Assembly (NCBI RefSeq): GCF_900129405.1
Contig: NZ_FQVQ01000001.1
Span: forward strand, 186,001 to 250,000
DNA: 64,000 nt
Origin: Flavobacterium fontis
Lineage (GTDB): Bacteria > Bacteroidota > Bacteroidia > Flavobacteriales > Flavobacteriaceae
Direction of reading: 5' to 3'
Positions within the stretch are counted from its first letter, which is position 1, and the number at the start of each line of letters is the position of its first letter. This document shows, one piece after another, positions 53,393 to 60,811 of the stretch. Under the pieces are notes generated by a model. It worked only from the letters and a program-made list of their open reading frames with translations, was not told the DNA's origin and searched no databases. A program made the position numbers and the translations under genes.

Positions 53393-53836
53393 ATGGAAAA
53401 TAAAGAAATATTAAAACTACTTAAAAAACTACTTTCAGAAGTTAAATCAAAAAGTGATAATAATTTTGAAGGATTAGGATTAATTGTTTACAAAGATTTT
53501 GTGAATTTACCTATTATTCCTTTCAATGATGAAAAATGTATTAGACTTCCAATCAAAGACTTTAGTGTTATTGTTGACACGCTATTGAAAATTTCCAATT
53601 GTCATAATGAATTTCACGATGGATTCCATTTAATTTCAAAAGAATTTCAGTTAACACATATTTCAAATTATTTTTCAACTCCAATAATTGAAAAGATAAA
53701 AATTGAAAAAAAGTATGGGAGTAGATACAGAACGGCACTTTATGGGTCTTTTTTGCCAAATGTTCTTTTTACAGCTGTTTTAAGCAAAAATTATGGCCCG
53801 ATTATTTTTGAAAAAGGAAGGGCGTTATCATATTAA
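53393..53836 (+). CDS. Diadenylate-cyclase-like (DisA_N/DAC-type) protein
   Basis: 147 aa from the ATG 53393, one base after the Cap15-like gene. The second half aligns by eye with DisA_N: HDGFHLIS (residues 75-82; catalytic motif DGA in true enzymes), GSRYRTALYGSFLPNV (109-124; RHR in true enzymes) and TAVLSKNYGPIIFEKGR (strand and G of the nucleotide pocket). DGA to DGF and RHR to RYR suggest a nucleotide sensor or a weak synthase rather than a normal c-di-AMP synthase. The end may be frameshifted (see 53819-53969). Confidence 0.68.
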   Translation: MENKEILKLLKKLLSEVKSKSDNNFEGLGLIVYKDFVNLPIIPFNDEKCIRLPIKDFSVIVDTLLKISNCHNEFHDGFHLISKEFQLTHISNYFSTPIIEKIKIEKKYGSRYRTALYGSFLPNVLFTAVLSKNYGPIIFEKGRALSY

Positions 53837-53969
53837 TATTACTAGTTTATTCCCATTTGAAACTAGGCGAAAAAATGTTTTTACATACCATTCTGATCTT
53901 GAAGAAAAGTTTGAAATGCAAGTACACATACTATTTTCAGAGCATCAGGAATTATTAGAAAGTTATTAA
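53819..53969 (+). pseudogene. Out-of-frame continuation of the DAC-like gene
   Basis: In the +1 frame the sequence after GPIIFEK continues GRYHINITSLFPFETRR...HILFSEHQELLESY and stops at 53967-53969. 'Strand-turn-helix' composition and the GR-Y-H-I/N-V-T-S pattern are what follows the last DisA_N strand in DAC-like proteins. A single base shift in the GAAAAAGGAAGGGCG stretch would restore a longer protein. Assignment is inference. Confidence 0.5.
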
Positions 53970-54030
53970 TTGACAACAATTCATTACTTGATCAAGTTAA
54001 TAGAGAATATAAAGAAAAGATTCTATTTAG

Positions 54031-54168
54031 GGTACAGCAGGACCATATATTTTGAGTGAGAGCGTAGATGATAATGGTAGCGTTTTAAAAAAATGGTTTG
54101 GTGCAACTTTTACTTATCCCGGCAAAGACAAGAAAAATACTGAGTTATTAAAGAAAGATGAATTTTAA
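54031..54168 (+). pseudogene. C-terminal gene remnant
   Basis: Frame reading GTAGPYILSESVDDNGSVLKKWFGATFTYPGK...LKKDEF and a stop, preceded by a TAG at 54028-54030. No start. The protein-like composition suggests the end of a lost gene in the same operon; family not recognised. Its stop overlaps the ATG of the next remnant. Confidence 0.5.
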
Positions 54169-54427
54169 AAAATATAAAATTTCAAGTTTTATAGAATATG
54201 ATTTTTCTGTTTTAGAGGTAATCAAAATTTACGACAACAAATATGGCGGAATACATTTTAAGAAATTAAAGATGAACGTGAACAACTTCTTAATAGATTA
54301 AATTCAATTTTTTTCACTTTTAAATTTTGATAGTGTTTTTTATTCAATGAATGGAATAATGAGGGTTTGTCATGAAGCTTTAATGCCTTTGTCTAAGAGA
54401 ATTGAATCAATATACATTAAGACATAA
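54158..54427 (+). pseudogene. Frameshifted small gene
   Basis: The ATG 54158 opens MNFKKYKISSFIEYDFSVLEV...NKYGGIHFKK, stopping at 54301. In the +1 frame the sequence continues EIKDEREQLLNRLNSIFFTFKF, then after another shift DSVFYSMNGIMRVCHEALMPLSKRIE... to a stop at 54427. At least two frameshifts in a single former ORF of about 90 codons. Family not recognised. Confidence 0.5.
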
Positions 54428-54470
54428 TTGCAATTGCAACAAACTATTAAAGAATAGAATTAGAATAAAA

Positions 54471-54500
54471 GAGGCGGTTGTTACACCGCCCTTTTTTTAG
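54471..54500. terminator. Terminator at the end of the CBASS/decayed region
   Basis: GAGGCGGT-tgtt-ACACCGCC followed by CTTTTTTT; it also serves as the end of the minus-strand GIY-YIG gene at 54497. Confidence 0.85.
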
Positions 54501-55147
54501 GTGTATTTCCAAAGGAAACCACCAGAATGTTCTCTTTCTTCGCGACAGCATCTTGTAATACAGGATTTGGATATTCCTGTTTTTCTTGATGCCTCTGATG
54601 CCGAATCATAGCAAGCTATAAAATTGCCATCTAAAGAAATTTGATTAACTGTTTTTTTTCTCAAATCTAGAGTTGAACTTAACTCAAAAGTACTAGAATA
54701 ACTCCATAAAAAGCCTTTACAAGTTTTATTATAAAGTAAACAGGCATTACTTATACTAGTTTTAGTTGCATTGACTGCATTAGCTGCACTAATTAAATCC
54801 TCATAGGAATTGATTAATTTTCCAGTTTCAATATTAAATTGATAAACTTTCTTTTTGAAACCACCTCCACAATCAGAATTATAACCATTTTCAACACTAT
54901 TGTAGTTAATGATATATTTGGTTTCTTTTTGAGCTAACTCATCAATTGAATCAGCAGTATCAATCACAGACCAAACAAATGATTCAGGACCATAAGATTG
55001 GATTGCTTGATGAAAACATACATTAGAACCATTTTTTGTTTTTGTTAAATGGTCAATTTTTCGTTCAACTAATGTTTTAGTTGTAGCCCCAATATATACT
55101 TCACTCGTAAAAGTATTTTCAACCAAGTATACAATATAATTACTCAT
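54497..55147 (-). CDS. GIY-YIG endonuclease with NUMOD DNA-binding modules
   Basis: 216 aa from the ATG 55145-55147 (MSNYIVYLVENT), which overlaps the stop of the upstream ATPase gene by 8 bp; a longer frame lies within that gene. GIY-YIG domain at the N-terminus (YIVYLVENTFTSEVYIGATTKTL), then two NUMOD1-type helix-turn-helix repeats (YEDLISAANAVNATKTSISNAC and YDSASEASRKTGISKSCITRC). This is homing-endonuclease architecture, but the gene is not inside an intron or host gene here. Last gene of the element's minus-strand unit. Confidence 0.8.
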   Translation of the reverse strand: MSNYIVYLVENTFTSEVYIGATTKTLVERKIDHLTKTKNGSNVCFHQAIQSYGPESFVWSVIDTADSIDELAQKETKYIINYNSVENGYNSDCGGGFKKKVYQFNIETGKLINSYEDLISAANAVNATKTSISNACLLYNKTCKGFLWSYSSTFELSSTLDLRKKTVNQISLDGNFIACYDSASEASRKTGISKSCITRCCREEREHSGGFLWKYT

Positions 55148-56177
55148 TGTTAACTCCATTAAAATGATAATTAATAGAGCGGTAATACCCTTTCTCAGAA
55201 CCGTCAATTTTATTAGCCTTTGTTAGTTCAGACAAATAAGATTTAATTTGTCTGTCTTTTAAACCAGTTTTAGGTTTTAATTGATCTACAGCTTCTACAT
55301 AAGAATATATTATCCCTGGATTAGAATCGAAAAAATCTTGAACTAATTCTCTTTTATCTAAAGCTCTTCTTCTGTCATTTCTTTGAAGAATTTCATCTTC
55401 ATCGACTTCTCCAGAATAATCAAGCCATGCATTATGATTTATTTCAAATTCTTTTACAAATTCATCATCATCATTAGCATATCTAAAAAAGACATTTTTC
55501 ATGTATCGATGTTTCTTTTCAGTTCTACTAATTCCAATTGCAAAATCGGATTCTTGAGCAAAAATGGAACTACCTTTAATGCTATCCATAGTAATAGCAT
55601 TGCCATGTAGTTTTGGAGTGTGGTGTATTGCAAATAGAGTTATGTTCAATTCATTGGATAAATCTCTCAATCGTGACATAATTTCTTCTGCTGTTTTTCC
55701 ATCTTCTAACTTTCCATGATTCATTCTGGTAATGCTATCTATAAAGACAACTTCAGCGCCAGAATTTGAAATGGTATCATAAAGAATATTCCAGTCATCT
55801 TTTTTGACGATAAATTTTGGAAATTCAATTTCTTGAACATCATAATTTTCATCCATTAAAGCTTGTTCTTGTTCTGAAAGTATTTCAAATTGAGAAATAT
55901 TTCTATTTATTCGATTTTGAAAGGTTTCTTCCAATCCAATAAACAAAACTTTTTTAGGATTTCCATCTAAAGCATAACCAAAATAATTGTCTCTACCAAT
56001 TGCTATTGATATAGCTAAGTTTTCACAGAAAATTGTTTTTCCGGACTTAGCTGGACCAAAAACTAAACCAAAAGATTTTTCTACTACACCGTTCCATAGC
56101 ATTGTTTTTTCAGGCATACTCCTGTACATTTCTCTAGCAAGAGAAAATTTAATTGTTTGCATATAAAAATGAAACAA
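55140..56177 (-). CDS. RepA-like AAA/RecA-fold ATPase
   Basis: 345 aa. Walker A FGPAKSGKTIFCENLAISI near residue 35-50 and a Walker B-like EVVFIDSITRMNHGKLEDG near 140; the group (AAA_25/RepA-like) acts as a hexameric helicase or primase-helicase loader in plasmids and phages. The C-terminal part has a winged-helix-like segment (VQDFFDSNPGIIYSYVEAVDQL). It overlaps the GIY-YIG/NUMOD gene. Probably the replication or mobilisation ATPase of the element. Confidence 0.8.
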   Translation of the reverse strand: MFHFYMQTIKFSLAREMYRSMPEKTMLWNGVVEKSFGLVFGPAKSGKTIFCENLAISIAIGRDNYFGYALDGNPKKVLFIGLEETFQNRINRNISQFEILSEQEQALMDENYDVQEIEFPKFIVKKDDWNILYDTISNSGAEVVFIDSITRMNHGKLEDGKTAEEIMSRLRDLSNELNITLFAIHHTPKLHGNAITMDSIKGSSIFAQESDFAIGISRTEKKHRYMKNVFFRYANDDDEFVKEFEINHNAWLDYSGEVDEDEILQRNDRRRALDKRELVQDFFDSNPGIIYSYVEAVDQLKPKTGLKDRQIKSYLSELTKANKIDGSEKGYYRSINYHFNGVNNE

Positions 56178-56504
56178 CCATACCCAAATTGTATTTAAAA
56201 ATTAAATTAAAGATAATAGGGTATGAACACTTAAATCAAAATATAAAAGAACTTGTGTTCTAAATCTTGAGTTTAAGTATTTATTATCCAATCGATTCGT
56301 TCATGGATAATTCTTATTTCTCAATTTAGAACTGTTTAAAAGTAATAAAAAATGTCAAAAAACAGAATTAATTGACTTGTTAATGTAATCAATGCAGATA
56401 GTGCAACTAAATAGAAAATACTTTTTTTGCTATTTTAATTTATTTTGAAATTATATCAAAAGTTTAAAATTTAAAATATAGTACATATCAATAGAGTTAA
56501 ACAG
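56178..56504. other. A+T-rich intergenic region of the element
   Basis: 327 bp upstream of the RepA-like gene. No ORF, strong repeat or RNA gene is seen. It may hold the promoter or replication origin of the element, but nothing in it shows this directly. Confidence 0.5.
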
Positions 56505-56753
56505 TTATGTAATAATTTCAAAATAAAAATAATAATAAGCCTTACCTTCAATAATGAATACGGTTTTTAATTCTAAAGTTACCTTTACTTCTTCCACCCA
56601 AATTATTTTGCCTTTTTTATGAGTTCCTACTGCTTTAATAACCCTTACTTTGAACGGACAAATTACTTTTTTAAGTAAATTATTCCATGTAACTACATAA
56701 ATAACCCTTGGAGAGCTATATTTTAGTAGTTCTGCTAATTGATTTTGATTCAT
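56505..56753 (-). CDS. Hypothetical element protein
   Basis: 82 aa, strongly beta-like (NNLLKKVICPFKVRVIKAVG, VKVTLELKTVFIIEGKAYYYFYFEIIT). No family recognised. It lies 60 bp downstream of the DUF3871 gene on the same strand. Confidence 0.5.
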   Translation of the reverse strand: MNQNQLAELLKYSSPRVIYVVTWNNLLKKVICPFKVRVIKAVGTHKKGKIIWVEEVKVTLELKTVFIIEGKAYYYFYFEIIT

Positions 56754-56812
56754 TATTGATGGTATTTGGCTTATAAAATTTTACTATTCATACTATGAAA
56801 AAGCTATATATA

Positions 56813-57793
56813 TTAAATGATAGTATACCAATCGTTGTTGCTAGAATTGATTGTTTTTGCTAGGTTTTTTATAAAGGCATACACATTTACATTTCGTTCG
56901 AGATTATTGTCTATATAGCTGCTTTTATTGGCCTCGGTGAATAAATTGTAAAGATTCCAAAGAGAAATAGATCCATCACTATTTTTTTTGAAGTTTGGAC
57001 ACTCAAAATAATCTTTAACTACATTGTTGATTTGTCCATCATTCAAAAGGATAGGGAAGTGTTGTTTTTGATTTTCTTTCCCCATGTGGTAATACATTCT
57101 AATTTTACCAATTAAATGCGCAAATTGAGTTTCTGAAATGAAATAATCATTAAACAACTCCATGTTTGAAAAATGCTCATCATGATTATAACTTTCAACA
57201 AGATGATGAAAATTTTCTGCGATTTCTCCAGATGAAGTAACTCGAATTTCATTTGTAAAACCATCACTTGAAATGCAAAGATTTGTACAAACTTTATTCT
57301 GGAATCCAATGAATAGCTTGAATTTTTCAACTGTTTTTTTACTGTACAGATTTTCTTGATTATAACTTCTTACCCCGCCAATACAAAGTGAAAGTTCATT
57401 ATTGTTGATATTCCTTTTTATGGACTGGACTTTTATAATAAAAGCACATCGTTCATAATAAATGGTTTTTTCATCTTCTAGTAATTGATTAGCAGGTTTT
57501 CCTATTGCACTTGGTACTCTTCCTTTGATCATATGCGAAACTCTGATTTCAGGCGCTGCTATTGATTCATTAGGGAATAGTTCTTTTACTTTTGAAAAAG
57601 TTTCATTGATGAATTGGAAATGTGAAATAGTACTTTCATTATCTTTTGAAAATACAGGAATAATGCAATCATTTTTCAAGTGTTCTAAAGTTACATCAAA
57701 AGAGTTTCCTCCAATGAATGGAGAATTAGGCGATTGAATTATCTCTGTTTCATTGATTAATTGATTGTTTTGGAGTTGTACTAGCGTATTCAT
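56813..57793 (-). CDS. DUF3871 family protein
   Basis: 326 aa matching DUF3871 proteins, which occur on Bacteroidota mobile elements: FIGGNSFDVTLEHLKNDCIIPVFSKDNE, RVSHMIKGRVPSAIGKP, and the LCIGGVRSYNQENLYSKK core. Function unknown; the fixed position next to a Sak4-like ATPase suggests a role in element DNA metabolism. The start overlaps the Sak4-like gene stop by 4 bp. Confidence 0.78.
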   Translation of the reverse strand: MNTLVQLQNNQLINETEIIQSPNSPFIGGNSFDVTLEHLKNDCIIPVFSKDNESTISHFQFINETFSKVKELFPNESIAAPEIRVSHMIKGRVPSAIGKPANQLLEDEKTIYYERCAFIIKVQSIKRNINNNELSLCIGGVRSYNQENLYSKKTVEKFKLFIGFQNKVCTNLCISSDGFTNEIRVTSSGEIAENFHHLVESYNHDEHFSNMELFNDYFISETQFAHLIGKIRMYYHMGKENQKQHFPILLNDGQINNVVKDYFECPNFKKNSDGSISLWNLYNLFTEANKSSYIDNNLERNVNVYAFIKNLAKTINSSNNDWYTII

Positions 57794-58662
57794 TTTTGTT
57801 CCGTTATATTTGATTCAACAATGCTCTCTGTGACTACATTTAAAAGGGCTTCAATTTGTGATTTTCTTTCAATAATTTTTGGATGAATTTTAGTCCTAAC
57901 AGAAGGGTATTTATTATAAAGTTTACGAAGTTCATCAAGTGTATTTGCTTGATTAATTTCCTCTACAATATCACTCAATGCAATTCCTTGGTTGCACCAT
58001 TCAATTAGTTTTTTACCTGTATTTGAATTAATAATAAATTCAGGTTTATCCATAAATAATCCTGTTCTATCTTTTGAAGCTCTCACTAAATGTTTGTCAT
58101 TAATAAGTTCAAAATTCACTGTAAGTTCATATTCAAAACCTTCACGCGTAATTTCTTTAGTACCATGTTTTACTACTTTACTTTTGCCATTCATATCGGC
58201 GTCCATAGCATAGTCAATTTTACGTCTCACAGAAGTAATAATATGTGCGTTAGATTGTAAAATTTTATCAATGAAAGCTTGATGTCTGGGTGAAATTTTG
58301 GCCCAATCCTGAAATCTGCCCCCTAATTGTTCGTGCATTTCAAGACAACCTCCTTTTCCTGACCATTCATGGCTAATTGAATCCACAATAATTACTTCAA
58401 CCATAGCTTGTTCACAAATTGCTATTGCTTCTATGTAACGTTCAGGAGTGAAAGGTTCCTCAAGATTGAGAACATTAAAGTCTCCAAGATGAGAATAAAG
58501 ACTTGCGCTCCCATTTTCTGTGTCAATTAATGCAATTTTTGACCAATCGTTAGTAATTCCATAAGCTAGGATCAATGCGCTGTAAGTTTTTCCAAAGCCA
58601 CTAGCTCCAGATAATCCAAGTCTTAATTTGACTTGATGTCTTTGTGCTTTTTGTAATTTCAT
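57790..58662 (-). CDS. Sak4-like RecA-fold ATPase
   Basis: 290 aa. LRLGLSGASGFGKTYSALILAYG is a Walker A of the phage Sak4/AAA_24 type, VEVIIVDSISHEWSGKGG is Walker B, and YAMDADMNGKSKV carries an Asp-rich turn. Sak4-type proteins anneal or pair single strands together with phage SSBs. Here it probably supports recombination of the element. It overlaps DUF3871 and follows the small gene 58751-59119 after a terminator. Confidence 0.8.
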   Translation of the reverse strand: MKLQKAQRHQVKLRLGLSGASGFGKTYSALILAYGITNDWSKIALIDTENGSASLYSHLGDFNVLNLEEPFTPERYIEAIAICEQAMVEVIIVDSISHEWSGKGGCLEMHEQLGGRFQDWAKISPRHQAFIDKILQSNAHIITSVRRKIDYAMDADMNGKSKVVKHGTKEITREGFEYELTVNFELINDKHLVRASKDRTGLFMDKPEFIINSNTGKKLIEWCNQGIALSDIVEEINQANTLDELRKLYNKYPSVRTKIHPKIIERKSQIEALLNVVTESIVESNITEQK

Positions 58663-58692
58663 AAAATATAAGTTTTTAAATTCTAATAATTA

Positions 58693-58718
58693 AAAAAAAG
58701 GAGCTACACATAGTAGCT
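58693..58718 (-). terminator. Terminator after 58751-59119
   Basis: GGAGCTAC-tatgt-GTAGCTCC then T run on the minus strand. Confidence 0.85.
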
Positions 58719-58750
58719 CCCGTTCTGTATGGCGTATAATTAATACTTGA

Positions 58751-59119
58751 TTACAATACAGTTTCCTCTGCTAGCGTATTCTGATGTAGAATAGCATCTT
58801 CTTCCGACATATACATGTATTGAAAATCACGAGAAATAATTTCTCCAGTTTCTTCAATAGTAAATTCATAAGGCTCAACTTGAACCTTTAACACTTTGCC
58901 AGGGATTTCAGACCCAATTAATGATTGACAAGTCTTTTCATCAAATGTGCAATTGAGTCTTGCAGTCCGGGTAGTCAGGTAAGTCCGACCACTAATTTTA
59001 CTTCTTACTGCTTCAATTCCTCCTTCAACAATAAGTACACAGAAATCAACACCAAGTTCATTTTGATGTACTTTGTAATCTTTGATTTTAACCATAGTTC
59101 TAAAAATTAAATGATACAA
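58751..59119 (-). CDS. Hypothetical element protein
   Basis: 122 aa (start uncertain; a shorter start at M9, MVKIKDYKVHQNE, is equally possible). Beta-rich, with TYLTTRTARLNCTFDEKTCQSLIGSEIPGKVLKVQVEPYEF. This resembles an OB-fold-like accessory protein next to a Sak4-type ATPase and could be an element SSB; not certain. Confidence 0.5.
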   Translation of the reverse strand: MYHLIFRTMVKIKDYKVHQNELGVDFCVLIVEGGIEAVRSKISGRTYLTTRTARLNCTFDEKTCQSLIGSEIPGKVLKVQVEPYEFTIEETGEIISRDFQYMYMSEEDAILHQNTLAEETVL

Positions 59120-59144
59120 AAAACCCTGTAAAAGAATTACAGGG
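59118..59144 (-). terminator. Terminator after 59245-59658
   Basis: CCCTGTAA-ttct-TTTACAGGG followed by TTTTTTG on the minus strand. Confidence 0.85.
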
Positions 59145-59244
59145 CGGGGTATATCCCCATTACTTAAAGAGGGTGGGGGTTGAGTTTAGATTACAGTGCA
59201 TTCACCTCAATAGATAAGCTTTAAAAAAAATAGAAAAATTTTTT

Positions 59245-59658
59245 TTACGAGAATATTATTGTGAATGATATAAGTATTGCAATTGTGATTACACTTCCTA
59301 AACAACCTGAATTTGATTTAGTATAGCCTAATTTGAATGCAGAATACTCTTCTTTCATAAAATGCTCTCTTGCTGTTATACCAATTAGCTCATACCATTG
59401 GTTAAAATTTAGTTTTTCATCAAAATGATAACTTTCAGTTCTACAAATTGTTTTTATGCCATTCATAGTGACAATTCGAAACCCATATCGATTAGAGTTG
59501 GTTCTATAAAGTTCATAATAATCATAACCTAATTTGCTACTAGCAAGTGGTACCATGTAGGAGCAAAGAGAATTTCCGTCCTTACCTAAACTTCCACCAT
59601 AACCATCCGTAAATACACTAACTGCTTTTAAATAATTTATTTGTTCTGTACTAATCAT
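59245..59658 (-). CDS. Hypothetical protein with C-terminal membrane helix
   Basis: 137 aa. Soluble Tyr/Asn-rich part followed by a C-terminal hydrophobic stretch GSVITIAILISFTIIFS (tail anchor). Its start overlaps the stop of the next gene by 8 bp. Family not recognised; possibly a cargo gene of the element. Confidence 0.55.
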   Translation of the reverse strand: MISTEQINYLKAVSVFTDGYGGSLGKDGNSLCSYMVPLASSKLGYDYYELYRTNSNRYGFRIVTMNGIKTICRTESYHFDEKLNFNQWYELIGITAREHFMKEEYSAFKLGYTKSNSGCLGSVITIAILISFTIIFS

Positions 59659-60448
59659 TTTCTGTGGAATTAAAGTGTTTATTGCTTATGAATTCAATCA
59701 CTTCATAGAACTTTTTGAATGTACCCATGTTTAATGAAATTCCCGTGTGATCATAGCTTCTTAGAGTAAATGTATTGAAGCCTACATTTTCATAAAGTAC
59801 ATAATGGAAGCAAAGTTTCATTTCAATATTTAATTGGAATATCCCAGCTACTCTTAAAAATGATTTTGCTTCATTTTCATAACTTATTTTTGAATAACTT
59901 AAAGAGTTGGTCGCATCAAATCCAATAAAATGAGGTTGAAGGGTTATTTTTCCAACAATTGTTCTAAAAGTATTATTTTCAATTTCAATGGGTTCACTTT
60001 GATATTTAATCTTTAGAAAATCTAAAATGAATAAATTGGTAATATTTGTTTTTGTATTGAATTTTACACGAACCATTTCAAAAGCAAATTTTGACTGATT
60101 CATTTCATCCTCTAAAATTTTAGGGAGAACTTTTGTTCCCACTTCTACCATAGCAGTATCCAAATCATCCAATTCTATTTTATCTTTTGATTTATTTTTT
60201 GTTTTATCCTTTTTCTTTTTTTTGACTTTCTTATGGAAAGGTTTAGAATTCAATTCTTCACTATCTTCCTTAATCTGGTTTTTTTTCTTGAATATTTTAT
60301 CGATAGGACCAAATAATAAAATCAGTCCAACAATTAGCCAAAAGGTGTAGATGGCTTTCATTTCGCTATCCCCTGCTTCACCATCAATGAAAATGAGGAC
60401 GCATCCAAAGACGGTTATACCACCGAAGAATCTTAAAAAACTTATCAT
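59651..60448 (-). CDS. Hypothetical protein with two N-terminal membrane helices
   Basis: 265 aa. Two hydrophobic segments (FLRFFGGITVFGCVLIFIDG and IYTFWLIVGLILLFG), a very basic linker (KVKKKKKDKTKNKSKDK) and a C-terminal soluble domain with a beta-rich ending. Unrecognised. First gene of the minus-strand unit, 130 bp from the divergent Xre-type regulator. Confidence 0.55.
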   Translation of the reverse strand: MISFLRFFGGITVFGCVLIFIDGEAGDSEMKAIYTFWLIVGLILLFGPIDKIFKKKNQIKEDSEELNSKPFHKKVKKKKKDKTKNKSKDKIELDDLDTAMVEVGTKVLPKILEDEMNQSKFAFEMVRVKFNTKTNITNLFILDFLKIKYQSEPIEIENNTFRTIVGKITLQPHFIGFDATNSLSYSKISYENEAKSFLRVAGIFQLNIEMKLCFHYVLYENVGFNTFTLRSYDHTGISLNMGTFKKFYEVIEFISNKHFNSTEND

Positions 60449-60517
60449 ATATTTTAGAATTATAGTTATTATTTTTTATGGCTCAGAATTTAAATTGAAA
60501 ATCCAAAGGTATAAAAT

Positions 60518-60533
60518 TCGACATATAAGTCGA
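60518..60533. promoter_or_regulatory. Candidate operator of the element regulator
   Basis: TCGAC-ataTAA-GTCGA: a perfect 5+5 bp inverted repeat with a 6-bp spacer, in the divergent intergenic region, 45 bp upstream of the Xre-type gene start and about 70 bp from the minus-strand start (60448). It fits a dimeric Xre-type repressor. Confidence 0.6.
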
Positions 60534-60577
60534 GTTGATATTTACTTATTGAAATTCCCGTTTATTTTCTTTGCTTT

Positions 60578-60811
60578 ATGCAGCAGAGAATAAATAACAT
60601 AGAATCTGAAGTGATTGAAAGACTCTACAGGTTATTTATTCTCAGGTATCAAGGGAATAATTCAAAATTAGCCAAAGCATCAGATTGTTCAGAAACTACC
60701 ATTAGAAGAGTATTTAGTGGCAAGCAAGGTGTGACCTTAAATTTGTTTTTGAGAATTTGTAATGCACTTGAAGTAACTCCTATCGAAGTGTTGAATGAGT
60801 CTTACCATTAG
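60578..60811 (+). CDS. Xre-type helix-turn-helix regulator
   Basis: 77 aa. LAKASDCSETTIRRVFSGKQGVTLNLFLRICNALEVTPIEVLN is a complete Cro/C1-like HTH. It lies between the integrase gene (convergent, 4-bp overlap) and the element's minus-strand operon, the usual place of an immunity repressor. It probably controls excision or replication genes through the repeat at 60518. Confidence 0.85.
   Translation: MQQRINNIESEVIERLYRLFILRYQGNNSKLAKASDCSETTIRRVFSGKQGVTLNLFLRICNALEVTPIEVLNESYH

Larger units (their letters stand above)
53837..54496. other. Region of decayed genes downstream of the CBASS island
   Basis: 660 bp without an intact gene. It contains three or more coding remnants on the plus strand (53837-53969, 54031-54168, 54158-54427), separated by stops or frameshifts, then a terminator. 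Confidence 0.75.

Noticed and set aside
46907..54496. Insertion-sequence transposase in the island
   Set aside because: No DDE, HUH or serine transposase motif is present in any frame of reasonable length.
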